DNA of 64,000 bases from Massilia sp. KIM (GTDB lineage: Bacteria > Pseudomonadota > Gammaproteobacteria > Burkholderiales > Burkholderiaceae_D): contig NZ_MVAD01000004.1 of the NCBI RefSeq assembly GCF_002007115.1, forward strand, positions 398,500 to 462,499. The letters are read 5' to 3'. A program made the position numbers and the translations under genes. The notes under the pieces are model-generated. The model worked only from the letters and a program-made list of their open reading frames with translations, searched no databases and was not told the origin of the DNA. Positions 1 through 8,485 of the stretch are shown piece after piece; within the stretch, counting starts at the first letter, position 1; each line of letters starts with the position of its first letter.

Positions 1-41
1 ACGAGGCGCTGGCGCTCTTCGATCGCATGGCGGCCGCATGA
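1..41 (+). CDS. C-terminal end of an upstream gene (partial)
   Basis: The window opens inside a reading frame that ends at the TGA at 39-41 with residues EALALFDRMAAA. The stop overlaps the ATG of the next gene in an ATGA arrangement, so the two are probably translationally coupled. In exosortase loci the nucleotidyltransferase that follows is often preceded by an HprK-related kinase and a PqqD-like protein, so this may be the tail of such a gene. That identity is inference from context only; twelve residues are too few to assign a family. Confidence 0.6.
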   Translation, partial: EALALFDRMAAA

Positions 42-1129
42 AGGCGCAGGCTTCGCCGCTGCTGCAGGTCCTGCGCGCGCCGGAATCCATGGCTGCGCTC
101 GGGCTGGCCGACTGGGACCTGCTGTTGCGCCAGGCCGAGCGCGCGGAGATGAGCGCGACCGTTCTGGCCCTGGCCGAGGAGCACGGGCTGCTGGAGCGGC
201 TTCCGGCCCCGGTGCGCGAACAGTTCGCCTGGCTGCCGCCACTGATGCGGCGCCACCGCCAGGGCTTGACGTGGGAGGTCGGCGAACTGGCGCGGCTGCT
301 GGAGCCGCTGGGCGTTCCGCTGCTTTTGCTCAAGGGCGCCGCCTACGCGCTGGCCGACCTGCCGCCGGCGCGCGGCCGCCTGTTCTCCGACATCGACATC
401 CTTGTTCCCCCTGAGCACCTGGGCGAGGTCGAGGCGGCCCTGATGCTGGAAGGCTGGGTCACCAGCAATCCCGACCCCTACGACCAGCGCTACTATCGCG
501 AGTGGATGCACGAGCTGCCGCCGATGCAGCACGCCCGTCGCCAGACCGTGCTCGACGTGCACCACGCGATCCTGCCGCGTACCGCGGCCGCGCGGCCGGA
601 CTCGGCCAAGCTGTGGCGGGCTGCGCTGCCGGTGCCGGGCCAGCCGCGGCTGCGCACCCTCGCTCCGGTGGACATGGTGCTGCACAGCGCGGTCCACCTG
701 TTCTACGAGGGCGAGTTCCACCATGGACTGCGCGGCCTGTACGACCTGCACCGCCTGTTTGCCCACTTCGGCGCCAGCGAGGATTTCTGGGATGCCTTGC
801 CGCGCCGCGCGCGCGAGCTGGAGCTCGGACGCCCGCTGTTCTACGCCCTCCGCTACGGCAGGCGCTTGCTCGGCACGTCTGTGCCGCAGCGGGTGCTCGA
901 GGCCATGGCGCCGGCCGCTCCCGCCGCCCCCCAGCTGGCCTTGATGGACGGCTTGTTCGAGCGCGCCCTGCGACCCCAGCACCCGAGCTGCGACGATTGG
1001 CTCAGCCCGATCGCCCGCTTTTTCCTCTACATCCGCGGCAACTGGCTGCGCATGCCGCCCTTGCTGCTGGCGCGGCACCTGACACGCAAGGCGTTTGTTT
1101 CCAAGAAGCAGCAGGTAGCTGGCGTCTGA
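38..1129 (+). CDS. Nucleotidyltransferase family protein (NTP_transf_5 type), exosortase-associated
   Basis: A 363-residue protein with the nucleotidyltransferase core of the NTP_transf_5 family: a Lys-Gly around residue 99 in a hydrophobic LLLLKG strand, then the metal-binding SDID at 117-120, followed by a mostly helical C-terminal half rich in Arg and Leu. No signal peptide is seen, so it should be cytoplasmic. Proteins of this family commonly accompany an HprK-like kinase and a PqqD-like peptide in genomes that sort proteins by exosortase, which fits the PEP-CTERM gene 220 bp downstream. The substrate and the nucleotide transferred are unknown. The start overlaps the stop of the preceding gene (ATGA), which supports ATG at 38. 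Confidence 0.8.
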   Translation: MKAQASPLLQVLRAPESMAALGLADWDLLLRQAERAEMSATVLALAEEHGLLERLPAPVREQFAWLPPLMRRHRQGLTWEVGELARLLEPLGVPLLLLKGAAYALADLPPARGRLFSDIDILVPPEHLGEVEAALMLEGWVTSNPDPYDQRYYREWMHELPPMQHARRQTVLDVHHAILPRTAAARPDSAKLWRAALPVPGQPRLRTLAPVDMVLHSAVHLFYEGEFHHGLRGLYDLHRLFAHFGASEDFWDALPRRARELELGRPLFYALRYGRRLLGTSVPQRVLEAMAPAAPAAPQLALMDGLFERALRPQHPSCDDWLSPIARFFLYIRGNWLRMPPLLLARHLTRKAFVSKKQQVAGV

Positions 1130-1255
1130 CCGCCGCCCTTGGCCGCCGCTCCCAGGCCTGGAAGCTGTCGATTTTTTTTACACCTGACCCGGCTTTGTCG
1201 CGATAGCCGGCGGCCGGAATTTACAAGTTGTTGAATAATAAAGTAAAAAATTTTC

Positions 1256-1272
1256 TGGCACGCTAGTTGCTT
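1256..1272 (+). promoter_or_regulatory. Sigma-54 (RpoN) promoter of the PEP-CTERM gene
   Basis: The sequence TGGCACGCTAGTTGCTT matches the -24/-12 consensus TGGCACG-N4-TTGCW at every defined position. The invariant GG (1257-1258) and GC (1269-1270) are separated by exactly 10 nt. It lies about 80 nt upstream of the ATG at 1350 in an otherwise AT-rich gap. PEP-CTERM genes are known to be driven by RpoN with the PrsK/PrsR two-component system. An enhancer-binding activator is required by all sigma-54 promoters. Confidence 0.93.
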
Positions 1273-1349
1273 AATGATGATCGAGCGTCAACACAAAGCG
1301 AGCTCGACGAATATTACTGCTGATTGCAACGCACAACGAGGACTTACAC

Positions 1350-2348
1350 ATGAAAAACCTTAAACTGAAACTGGTCGCCGCAGCCTCGACCATGGTCATG
1401 CTTGGTGCTGCAGGCAGCGCTCAGGCAGGTTCGCACGCACTGGCTGCGATGAACATCCAGAACTTCAACATCGTCACGACCAACGTGAGCTTCTTCGCCT
1501 CGGTCGATACCTCCTCGACCAGCGCGATCCTGAACGGCGCCGGCGCAGGCCCGAACGGCGGCACCGGTATCTCGGACGCCAATATCGCCGTGGCCCCGGG
1601 TTCGAACCCGGTGCTCGGTAACAACGCCGCATTCACCGGCGGTACGATCACCCCGGTGGGCCGCGCCCTGCCAGCGACCAACTACTCCTATGCTGACGCG
1701 CTGATCGAACACGGCCCTGGTGGCGGCCTGCCGTTCAACGCCTACACCATCGCTGAAAGCCACCTGCGCGACGCAGGCTCGGCATCGGGTACCTCGACCA
1801 ACTCCTCGGCGACCGGCTTTACGGCCAGCTTCACCGCTGGCCAAGGCGCGACCCTGGACTTCAGCTTCCTCGCCGACCCGCTGATCCGCACCTTCCTGCA
1901 GCCGACCACCGGCACCTTCGCACAAGGTACCCTGAGCGCCAGCCTGACCATCGCCTGCGCCTCGAGCGTTGGTTGCGGCACGCTGCCGGACGGCTCGACG
2001 ATCATGGAAGGCGAGACCGTGTTCAGCTGGGCTCCGAACGGCCGTGCCGGCGGCGCCAACGGCGTGACCGGCCTGATCGGCGGCATGGAATACCTGGATG
2101 CCGAGAACCTGAACCAGTCGATCAGCCGCCTGACCGCCGGCGAATCGAACTATTCCGACCTCGCCACCCTGGGCGCCTTCCGCGCCATGACCGGCATCCT
2201 GAATGCAGGCTCCTACACCCTGACCCTGGCGATGACCTCGACCGACTCGACCCGCAAGGCCGTGCCGGAACCGGGCTCGCTCGCCCTGCTGGGCCTCGGC
2301 CTGGGTGGCCTGGGCCTGATGGGCCGTCGCCGCCAGCGCAAAGCCTGA
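1350..2348 (+). CDS. PEP-CTERM sorting-domain protein
   Basis: A 332-residue exported protein. Residues 1-26 are a signal peptide (basic start, hydrophobic core, AQA cleavage site). The body is rich in Ser, Thr, Gly, Ala and Asn with few charges and a single Cys pair near 200. The C-terminus is a classical PEP-CTERM tripartite signal: VPEPG at 305-309, a short Leu/Gly transmembrane stretch, and the basic tail RRRQRK. Exosortase is expected to cleave at the PEP motif and pass the protein to the cell surface or extracellular polysaccharide matrix. The body matches no enzyme I recognise, so a structural matrix or biofilm/floc role is inferred. A sigma-54 promoter lies upstream and a strong terminator downstream, so it is a single-gene unit. 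The exosortase itself is outside the window. Confidence 0.93.
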   Translation: MKNLKLKLVAAASTMVMLGAAGSAQAGSHALAAMNIQNFNIVTTNVSFFASVDTSSTSAILNGAGAGPNGGTGISDANIAVAPGSNPVLGNNAAFTGGTITPVGRALPATNYSYADALIEHGPGGGLPFNAYTIAESHLRDAGSASGTSTNSSATGFTASFTAGQGATLDFSFLADPLIRTFLQPTTGTFAQGTLSASLTIACASSVGCGTLPDGSTIMEGETVFSWAPNGRAGGANGVTGLIGGMEYLDAENLNQSISRLTAGESNYSDLATLGAFRAMTGILNAGSYTLTLAMTSTDSTRKAVPEPGSLALLGLGLGGLGLMGRRRQRKA

Positions 2349-2370
2349 GCTCTTCGGCGCTAGCAATCAA

Positions 2371-2404
2371 AGCAGTTCCGGCCTTGCCGGAACTGCTTTT
2401 TTTT
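2371..2404 (+). terminator. Rho-independent terminator of the PEP-CTERM gene
   Basis: A perfect 12-bp stem, AGCAGTTCCGGC at 2371-2382 and its complement at 2386-2397, closes a CTT loop and is followed by seven T residues. It lies 22 nt after the stop codon. Confidence 0.95.
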
Positions 2405-2561
2405 ATGGGCGGCAGGGCGCCCCCCGCCATGGGGGCTTTCGCTGTCCTGCATGCACAAAATGCTCTCCGGTCCCACTCACTGCGTTATCATGATCCTCGA
2501 TTTACACAATGCAACTTGCAACGCTGTTGACCGCGTTGTTCGAGACAGTCGAGAGTAAACC

Positions 2562-3626
2562 ATGAACACAAGTCAGATCGAGCAGATCCTGGACCTCGCG
2601 CGCTGGGCGCCGAGCGGCGACAACACCCAGGTCTGGCGCTTCGAGATCCTGGGCCCCGACCACTTGGTCGTGCATTGCTTCGATACCCGCGAGGATTGCG
2701 TGTACGACCTCGACGGCCATCCCAGCCAGATTTCCTACGGTGCGCTGCTCGAAACGATGTCGGTCGCGGCGACCAGGTTCGGCTTGCGTACCGAGGTCAA
2801 GCGCCTCGAGGGCGGCGCGCCGACCGAGGCGAAGTTCGAGGTGCGCTTCCTCGAGGATGGCGCGGTCGCGCCCAGCCCCTTGCTGCCGGCGATCACGGCG
2901 CGCACCGTCCAGCGCCGACCGATGAGCACCAAGCCCCTGACGGACCAGCAGAAGCGTGCGCTCGAGGAAGCCGTCGGCCCCGGCTACCACCTGATGTGGA
3001 TCGAGGGCGCCGGCCCGAAACTGCGCACCGCCCGCCTCATGTTCGACAATGCCAAGCTGCGCCTGACCATGCCGGAGGCCTACGAGGTCCACCGCCGCAT
3101 CATCGACTGGAACGCGCAGCGCAGTCCCGACAAGGTGCCGGACCAGGCGCTCGGCGTCGACGCCGCCACCCTGAAGCTGATGAAATGGGCGATGGTGAGC
3201 TGGCGCCGCCTGTCGACCATGAACACCCTGATGGGCACCTGGGCGCCACGCCTGCAGATGGATCTGCTGCCGGGACTCGCCTGCGCCGCCCACTTCGTGC
3301 TGAAGGCGAAGCAGGAGCCCAAAACCATCGACGACTATGTCGAGGCCGGCCGCGCGGTGCAGCGCTTCTGGCTGACCCTGACCCATCTCGGCTTGTTCAT
3401 GCAGCCGGAAATGACGCCCCTGATCTTCTCGAAATACGTGCGCGAGGGTCGCCAGTTCACGCAGCTTCCCGGGCTGCAGGAGCGCGCTGCGCGCCTCGAG
3501 AAACAGGCTGCCGCGCTGATCGGCGCCGATGGCCTGTTCCCGGTCTATATGGGGCGCCTGGGCGCCGGCCCGGCGCCGCTGGCGCGCTCCGAGCGCCGCC
3601 CGCTGGCGGAACTGATGAAACGCTGA
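2562..3626 (+). CDS. Nitroreductase-like FMN protein of the exosortase locus
   Basis: A 354-residue cytoplasmic protein. The N-terminus (IEQILDLARWAPSGDNTQ, residues 4-21) is the FMN-binding start of the nitroreductase superfamily, and the rest is consistent with a large, divergent member similar to the nitroreductase half of proteins annotated MoeY. The family uses FMN to oxidise or reduce small molecules, including azoline heterocycles in natural-product pathways; the substrate here is unknown. It is convergent with a ThiF-like adenylyltransferase whose stop is only 10 bp away. From memory, MoeY of mycobacteria joins a ThiF domain and a nitroreductase domain in one chain, so these two genes may be the split equivalent. 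A weak GAGAG ribosome-binding site precedes the ATG. Confidence 0.72.
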   Translation: MNTSQIEQILDLARWAPSGDNTQVWRFEILGPDHLVVHCFDTREDCVYDLDGHPSQISYGALLETMSVAATRFGLRTEVKRLEGGAPTEAKFEVRFLEDGAVAPSPLLPAITARTVQRRPMSTKPLTDQQKRALEEAVGPGYHLMWIEGAGPKLRTARLMFDNAKLRLTMPEAYEVHRRIIDWNAQRSPDKVPDQALGVDAATLKLMKWAMVSWRRLSTMNTLMGTWAPRLQMDLLPGLACAAHFVLKAKQEPKTIDDYVEAGRAVQRFWLTLTHLGLFMQPEMTPLIFSKYVREGRQFTQLPGLQERAARLEKQAAALIGADGLFPVYMGRLGAGPAPLARSERRPLAELMKR

Positions 3627-3636
3627 GCCGGCCCGC

Positions 3637-4509
3637 CTAGCGCCCCTGCTGGCGCAGGAACTGGCGTTTGCCGATGAAGATGGCGAGGCGCTGGATCGGG
3701 TGGCGGTTGCCGCCACTGCGCTTGGTGATCGTCAGCTTGTTGCGGTAGGCATCGAACTGCATGCCGTAGGGGGCGGCCAGCACGCGGCCGCGGCCCAGCA
3801 GGATCTTCAGGGCTTCGGTGCCGATGATGCCGGCACACAATTGGCAGGCCATGAAGGTGGACGGGCCGCGCTGCTCGGCGAAGTTGACCGATTCCGGCAC
3901 CACCAGGTAAGGCCGGTGCAGCCCCGCCGGGGCCAGGCCGACCACGAAGCGGATCGCCTTGTCCAGGTCGGGCAGATCGCCCCACTGGAAATACTCCTCG
4001 AAGCTCATCTGGCCGGGCATGAAGTTGAGCAGGGCCGCGCCCATGCCCAGCGGCGCTGCGGTGGTGGCCGGGATGCCCAGTCGCGCGCAGGTCGCGAAGG
4101 TCTGCTGGCGCGCCTCGAAGGCGAAGAAGTCGAGCGCGTCCACGTACAGGTCCACCCCGCCCAGGAACTCCGGCAGGTTGTCGCGGTTGACGCCCTCGGG
4201 GAAGATCCGGATGTCGACCTCGGGATTGATGTCGCGCGCCATGCGCGCCAGCACCTCGGTCTTGGGCTGGTCGAGCGTGGACATCATTGCCCCGACCTGG
4301 CGGTTGAAGTTGGCGACCCCGAAGGTGTCGAAGTCGGCGATGTGGAACTTCGTCACGCCCAGGCGCACCAGGGTCAGGAGGTGAACCCCGCCGACGCCGC
4401 CGCCGCCGGCGATGGCCACGCGCTTGCCGCGCAGAACTTGCTGTTCTTCCGGCGTGACCCAGCCGATGTTACGGGAGAAGGCTTCTTTATAATCAAATGC
4501 TTGACTCAT
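3637..4509 (-). CDS. ThiF/MoeB-family E1-like adenylyltransferase
   Basis: A 290-residue protein with the complete E1-type adenylation site. An FSRN arginine segment lies near residue 12, the ATP-binding glycine loop GGGGVGG is at about 35-41, a DFD acidic motif is followed by NFNRQ, a catalytic-site Lys sits in the QPKTEV segment, and an Asp lies in VDALD. This family activates a C-terminal carboxylate as acyl-AMP, usually on a ubiquitin-like carrier or a peptide. Only one Cys-x-x-Cys pair (CQLC) is present, so the usual four-Cys zinc site of MoeB/ThiF is incomplete. It follows the FeeM-type acyltransferase gene on the same strand with an 84-bp gap, probably as one transcript. The substrate is unknown: the acylated product of its neighbour, or the MoaD-like protein encoded at 8909-9178, are candidates. 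Confidence 0.83.
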   Translation of the reverse strand: MSQAFDYKEAFSRNIGWVTPEEQQVLRGKRVAIAGGGGVGGVHLLTLVRLGVTKFHIADFDTFGVANFNRQVGAMMSTLDQPKTEVLARMARDINPEVDIRIFPEGVNRDNLPEFLGGVDLYVDALDFFAFEARQQTFATCARLGIPATTAAPLGMGAALLNFMPGQMSFEEYFQWGDLPDLDKAIRFVVGLAPAGLHRPYLVVPESVNFAEQRGPSTFMACQLCAGIIGTEALKILLGRGRVLAAPYGMQFDAYRNKLTITKRSGGNRHPIQRLAIFIGKRQFLRQQGR

Positions 4510-4593
4510 CGATCAGGATGGATTGGCGACTTGTGGATAAAACAATGTCGCGCAAGGCGCGACATGCTGGGGGAAGACAGCCGGGTGCAAGGC

Positions 4594-5373
4594 TCAGCCG
4601 GTATGCCGCTCGTCCATGCGCAGCAGACGGTTGATGATGCCCATCTCCTCGCGCGGAGAGAAGAAATAGGGGTAGAAGGAGCGCTCGCTGGCGCCGCTAT
4701 CGGCGCCGAAAGTTCCGCCGTACCTCTTGATCTGCTCGGTGACGAACTCCAGGTTGACGCGCAGCAGATAGGCCGGCGCGTTCACCCGGGTGTTGATCTT
4801 CAGGTCGCCTTCCTGCTGGAAGCCCAGCATCCGCTCGTAGAAGCGGCGGTGACGCGGATTCACCTCGATCACGATGTCGGTGCACTCGTGCAGGTCGCGC
4901 GCATAGATCACCGCCAGGTGGAACAGGTTGGCCAACGACGCCTTGGAACGTACCGACGGATCGAAGGCGAGCTTGGTGAACTCGCACAGGCGCGCGCCGC
5001 GCTTGCGGTGCGCGTCGAGCTCTTCCTTGAAAATCTCGTCCGCCAGCATGCCAATATCAGAATCGATGCCGATCGTCAGCGTTCCCACCACATCACCCTT
5101 GTCGGTCGCGGTGAGCGTGATACGGTTGGGATCGTTGCTTAGCTGATGGGTACCTGCGTACCCTCGCCAGGCATACATCTTGTTAATCAGCATACTGGCC
5201 GAGTTGCGGCCGATCGCGGTATCGGTAAGCCTGATTCCATAAGAATCTTGGTTCACGATAACATCCTCTAGTATGGAGGAGGACATCTTATCGTGTTCTT
5301 CGACTTGATGAGCGTCCGATAGAGACTCCTCGGGTTCTTCGGCGGGACGCATTGTCTCAGCAGTATTATTCAT
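4594..5373 (-). CDS. PEP-CTERM/exosortase-associated N-acyltransferase (FeeM/autoinducer-synthase type)
   Basis: A 259-residue cytoplasmic protein of the GNAT-like family restricted to exosortase genomes, related to FeeM N-acyl amino acid synthases and distantly to acyl-homoserine-lactone synthases. Residues 1-35 are a low-complexity acidic leader. The catalytic domain contains the GTLTIGIDSDIGMLADEIF stretch, an ARLCEFTKLAFDPSVR core strand and the NPRHRRFYERMLGFQ helix typical of the family. It should transfer a long-chain acyl group from acyl-ACP to an amino acid or related amine. Neighbours are the ThiF-like gene downstream and PrsT upstream, both on the same strand. The ATG at 5373 is preceded by GGAGCGAGG. 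The product has not been determined for this type. Confidence 0.82.
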   Translation of the reverse strand: MNNTAETMRPAEEPEESLSDAHQVEEHDKMSSSILEDVIVNQDSYGIRLTDTAIGRNSASMLINKMYAWRGYAGTHQLSNDPNRITLTATDKGDVVGTLTIGIDSDIGMLADEIFKEELDAHRKRGARLCEFTKLAFDPSVRSKASLANLFHLAVIYARDLHECTDIVIEVNPRHRRFYERMLGFQQEGDLKINTRVNAPAYLLRVNLEFVTEQIKRYGGTFGADSGASERSFYPYFFSPREEMGIINRLLRMDERHTG

Positions 5374-5479
5374 CGTGGCTTACCTCGCTCCGGGAGAGGC
5401 CAGCTCAAGCGGGGCCTTGTTGTACTGACAATTTCCTGACTAGCAGGCATCATTTGTTGACAAAAAGAATATTAACTAT

Positions 5480-8257
5480 TTACATAGATTTAAGCAAATT
5501 CTTTGCTTCATTCATCTGTGCGAAATTCTTGTGTTTTTGCAACAGCTTGTCGAGTTCCTGGCGCGCCGCCTCCTTGTTGCCGGCCCGATGCTGGGCGACT
5601 GCGTAGTGATAACTGATCTCCGGCGACTCCGGAGCCAGCTTGCGTGCCGACTCCAGCAGGGGCAGGGCGCGCGCGGTATTGCCCTGCTCGACCAGGATCC
5701 AGCCCAGGGTGTCCAGCACGCCGGGGCTGTTGCTGGCCAGCTTGTGTGCCTGCTCGGCGGTGGCCAGGGCGCGGCTATCCTTTTCCTGGTGATAGGCCCA
5801 GGCAAGATTGTTCAGGACCAGGGGATTGTTCGGAATTAGCGTCTGCAACTCCTCCAGCTTCGCGATCGCGGGCTTGTAGGCCTTTTGCGCCAGGTAGAGA
5901 TCGCTCAACAGCAGTTGGGCGTTCACGTCCTTCGGGTTGTTCTTGGTCCACGCGAGCAGCCGGTCCTGGGCAGGCTTGAGCTTCTCGGCCGCGATCAGCG
6001 CGCGGGCGCTCTTGATCGTTAGCTCGGATACCTTGGTCAGGGCAAGCGCCTTGTCGTAGGCGATCACGGCGGCGCCGGCGTTTCCTTGCGCCATCCGGAT
6101 ATCGCCTTCGACCGCATGGCCAAGCGCGGCATTGCCTTCCATTTTCTGGATCTGGCGGGCCTGGTCGAGCGCCTCGTCGAAGCGCTTGGTGCGGGTGTCC
6201 AGGTCGACCAGGGCGAGGCGCGGCGGCATGAAGTCAGGACGCAGGTCGATGGCGCGCTTCAGGTTCTGGGTGGCGGCGCTCTGGTTACCTAATGCGATAT
6301 TTGCACTTGCCAGACGCATATAGGCCTGAGGCGAGGTCGGCAAGAGCTTCACCAGCTTGCTATAGCTTTCCTGCGCACCGGTGTAATCCTTGCTCGCGAT
6401 CTGTGCTTGCGCCTGCAGTTCGACGACCTCCGGATTGGTCGGATGCACGGTGGCGATCTTGTTGGCGAAGCTCAGGGCCTTTTCCGGCTGCTTCATGTAC
6501 AGGTAATGCATGCCCAGCTTGGTCGCGGTGGCGATGACGTCCGGCTTGGCGTTGTGGGCCTTTTCGAACCAGGTGGTGGCTTCGTCGTCGCGCTTCTGGG
6601 AGCGCGCGAGTTCACCCAGGGCCATCATGGCGTCGGTACTGTCCTTGTTCGTCTGCAGGACTTTTTCGAAGCGGGCGCGGGCGGCGTCCGGTTTGTTTTC
6701 CTGGATGTCCATGCGCGCCAGGTTCAGCGCCACCGGGAAGAAGTCAGGCTGGAAGCTGAGGGCTTTCTCGAAGGCCGCACGGGCATTGGCGCGGTCGTTC
6801 TTGAACATGTAGACCGCGCCCTTGATGTTCTGTACCTCAGGGCTCTTGGGCTGCCGCTTCTCGAGGGCCTCGATGGCGGCCAGCGCCTTGTCGAAGTTCT
6901 TCAGGCGGATTTCGGTCTGCACCAGGGCCATGGTGGCCTCGGCGGAGTTCGGATCGAGGGTGGTGGCCAGCTCGAGCTCGCTCAGGCCGCGCGCCTGATC
7001 GCCCTGGGCCAGCCTGGACAGCCCCAGTGAGGTGCGCACCGCCGCCGCCTTCGGCGCCAGTTCGACCGCCTTCTCGAAATAGTTGCTGGCCTTTGAAAAG
7101 TCCTGGACCTGCATATAGGCCTGGCCGGCCAGGGCCAGCAGCTGCGCGTCCGTGCTCTGGTCCTTCAGGATGGGCTCGAGGGCCAGCGCGGCATCGCGCG
7201 GTTGCGCATTCTTGAGCAGCACCTGGGCCAGCAGCTTGCGCGCATAGACGTGGTTCGGGTAGGTCTCCAGGTAGTTGCGGACATGGCGTTCGGCCTGTTG
7301 CAGGGAGCCCAGCTGCAAGTCGACCGCGCCGGCCAGCAGGACGCTCGGCATGTGCTGCGGGGCGACTTTCAGGATCTTCTGCAGCTGTTCCTGGGCGGCG
7401 CCGTTATTGCCTTGCCTGAACTCATACAGGGCGCGGGTATAGGTGAGTTGCAGATTGTTCGGCGCCAGCTTGGCTGCCGCGTCGATTTCCAGCTTTGCCT
7501 CCGGCAGCTTGCCCCGGGCAAGCTGAATCGAGGCTTTCTCGATGTGCGCCGTACGATGATCCGGTTTCAGTTTCAGGACCTGGTCGTAGGCCGTCAGGGC
7601 TTCCTCGGGCGCGTTGCTCAGGCGCGCCAAGGCGCCCTTGGCCATCCAGACGTCGGGATCCTTGCCGGCCTGGGCGACCGCCTGGTCCATGGCGGCCTTG
7701 GCGCCGGCGCGGTCGTTTTGCGCAAGCGCGTATTGCACCTGGCCCAGCAAGGCGTCGGCGTCCTTCGGATCGAGCGCGAGGGCCTGGTCATAGGCCTGCT
7801 TGGCTTCCGGCACCTTGCCGGTCGCCAGCAGGGCGTTGCCGCGCAAGCTCAGCAAGGGAGCGGACTTTTCCGCCAGCTCGGGCTTCACCTCTTCAAGGAC
7901 CTCGGCGAACTTTCCTTGTTGCAACAACACCTTGCCCAGCAGCGGCATCACCCGCTCCGCCGGCAGGCCGAGTGACTGTGCTTTTCGCGCCTCTTTGTCG
8001 GCAGAGACAAGATCGCCCAGTTCCAGGTGCACGGCGGCCAGCTGGATGCGCGCTTCGCGATCGTCGGGACTCTGCTCGACCGCATTCTTGAGCTGGATCA
8101 GGGCGGCCTTGAAGTCGCCCTTTTGCTCGTATTGCTTGGCCTCGGCGAGCAGCTCCGGCGTGGAGCCCTGGCGATCGCAGCCTGCCAGGCCGCCCGCCAG
8201 CATGGCGCCGGACATCAAGGCAGCGGTGAGAGTAAGCTTGCTACGGTAAGACGACAT
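5480..8257 (-). CDS. prsT: PEP-CTERM system TPR-repeat lipoprotein PrsT
   Basis: A 925-residue protein made almost wholly of tetratricopeptide repeats, about twenty or more, with the usual alternating small/aromatic spacing (for example QYEQKGDFKAALIQLKNAV near the start). The first 27 residues form a lipoprotein signal ending LAGC, with Cys27 predicted to be lipidated. Length and composition match PrsT, the large TPR protein associated with exosortase/PEP-CTERM EPS loci. It probably acts as a periplasmic scaffold for polysaccharide export or protein sorting. I chose ATG at 8257, not the upstream in-frame codons, because it gives the lipoprotein signal and is preceded by AAAGGA at good spacing; the 67-residue upstream extension lacks family character. 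Confidence 0.92.
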   Translation of the reverse strand: MSSYRSKLTLTAALMSGAMLAGGLAGCDRQGSTPELLAEAKQYEQKGDFKAALIQLKNAVEQSPDDREARIQLAAVHLELGDLVSADKEARKAQSLGLPAERVMPLLGKVLLQQGKFAEVLEEVKPELAEKSAPLLSLRGNALLATGKVPEAKQAYDQALALDPKDADALLGQVQYALAQNDRAGAKAAMDQAVAQAGKDPDVWMAKGALARLSNAPEEALTAYDQVLKLKPDHRTAHIEKASIQLARGKLPEAKLEIDAAAKLAPNNLQLTYTRALYEFRQGNNGAAQEQLQKILKVAPQHMPSVLLAGAVDLQLGSLQQAERHVRNYLETYPNHVYARKLLAQVLLKNAQPRDAALALEPILKDQSTDAQLLALAGQAYMQVQDFSKASNYFEKAVELAPKAAAVRTSLGLSRLAQGDQARGLSELELATTLDPNSAEATMALVQTEIRLKNFDKALAAIEALEKRQPKSPEVQNIKGAVYMFKNDRANARAAFEKALSFQPDFFPVALNLARMDIQENKPDAARARFEKVLQTNKDSTDAMMALGELARSQKRDDEATTWFEKAHNAKPDVIATATKLGMHYLYMKQPEKALSFANKIATVHPTNPEVVELQAQAQIASKDYTGAQESYSKLVKLLPTSPQAYMRLASANIALGNQSAATQNLKRAIDLRPDFMPPRLALVDLDTRTKRFDEALDQARQIQKMEGNAALGHAVEGDIRMAQGNAGAAVIAYDKALALTKVSELTIKSARALIAAEKLKPAQDRLLAWTKNNPKDVNAQLLLSDLYLAQKAYKPAIAKLEELQTLIPNNPLVLNNLAWAYHQEKDSRALATAEQAHKLASNSPGVLDTLGWILVEQGNTARALPLLESARKLAPESPEISYHYAVAQHRAGNKEAARQELDKLLQKHKNFAQMNEAKNLLKSM

Positions 8258-8485
8258 CGTTTTTCCTTTGGCTAGGCTGAGGCGGTGACGGCCGGCAGGC
8301 GCCTGGCGGCGCCGGCGACGAACGCGAATTATCGAGACGTGACTCTCCAGCGACAAAGCTGGTTTTGTTGTCAACAATAATACCTGAAGGAATAGTTCAG
8401 CAACCACCCAGCAGAGGCCCAGCCTGCATAAAACCTGGAAATGGTCGTGCCGCGGCAACGGCCTTGTCCGGACCGGCCAAGCTGC

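Noticed and set aside
8350..8359. Ten-base match GCTTTGTCGC shared by the PEP-CTERM upstream region (1192-1201) and the prsT upstream region
   Set aside because: Ten bases in two places is not strong, and its position relative to a promoter differs between the two genes.
5454..8377. Repeated TTGTTGACAA before the FeeM-type and prsT genes
   Set aside because: Short, AT-rich and not placed the same way; kept only as a note because it may be a shared site in the exosortase locus.
8411..8425. Weak sigma-54-like promoter upstream of prsT (GG-N10-GC on the minus strand)
   Set aside because: Only the invariant dinucleotides and a few other bases match; two or three such sites occur by chance in this gap, and a further near match at 8438-8452 lacks the GC.
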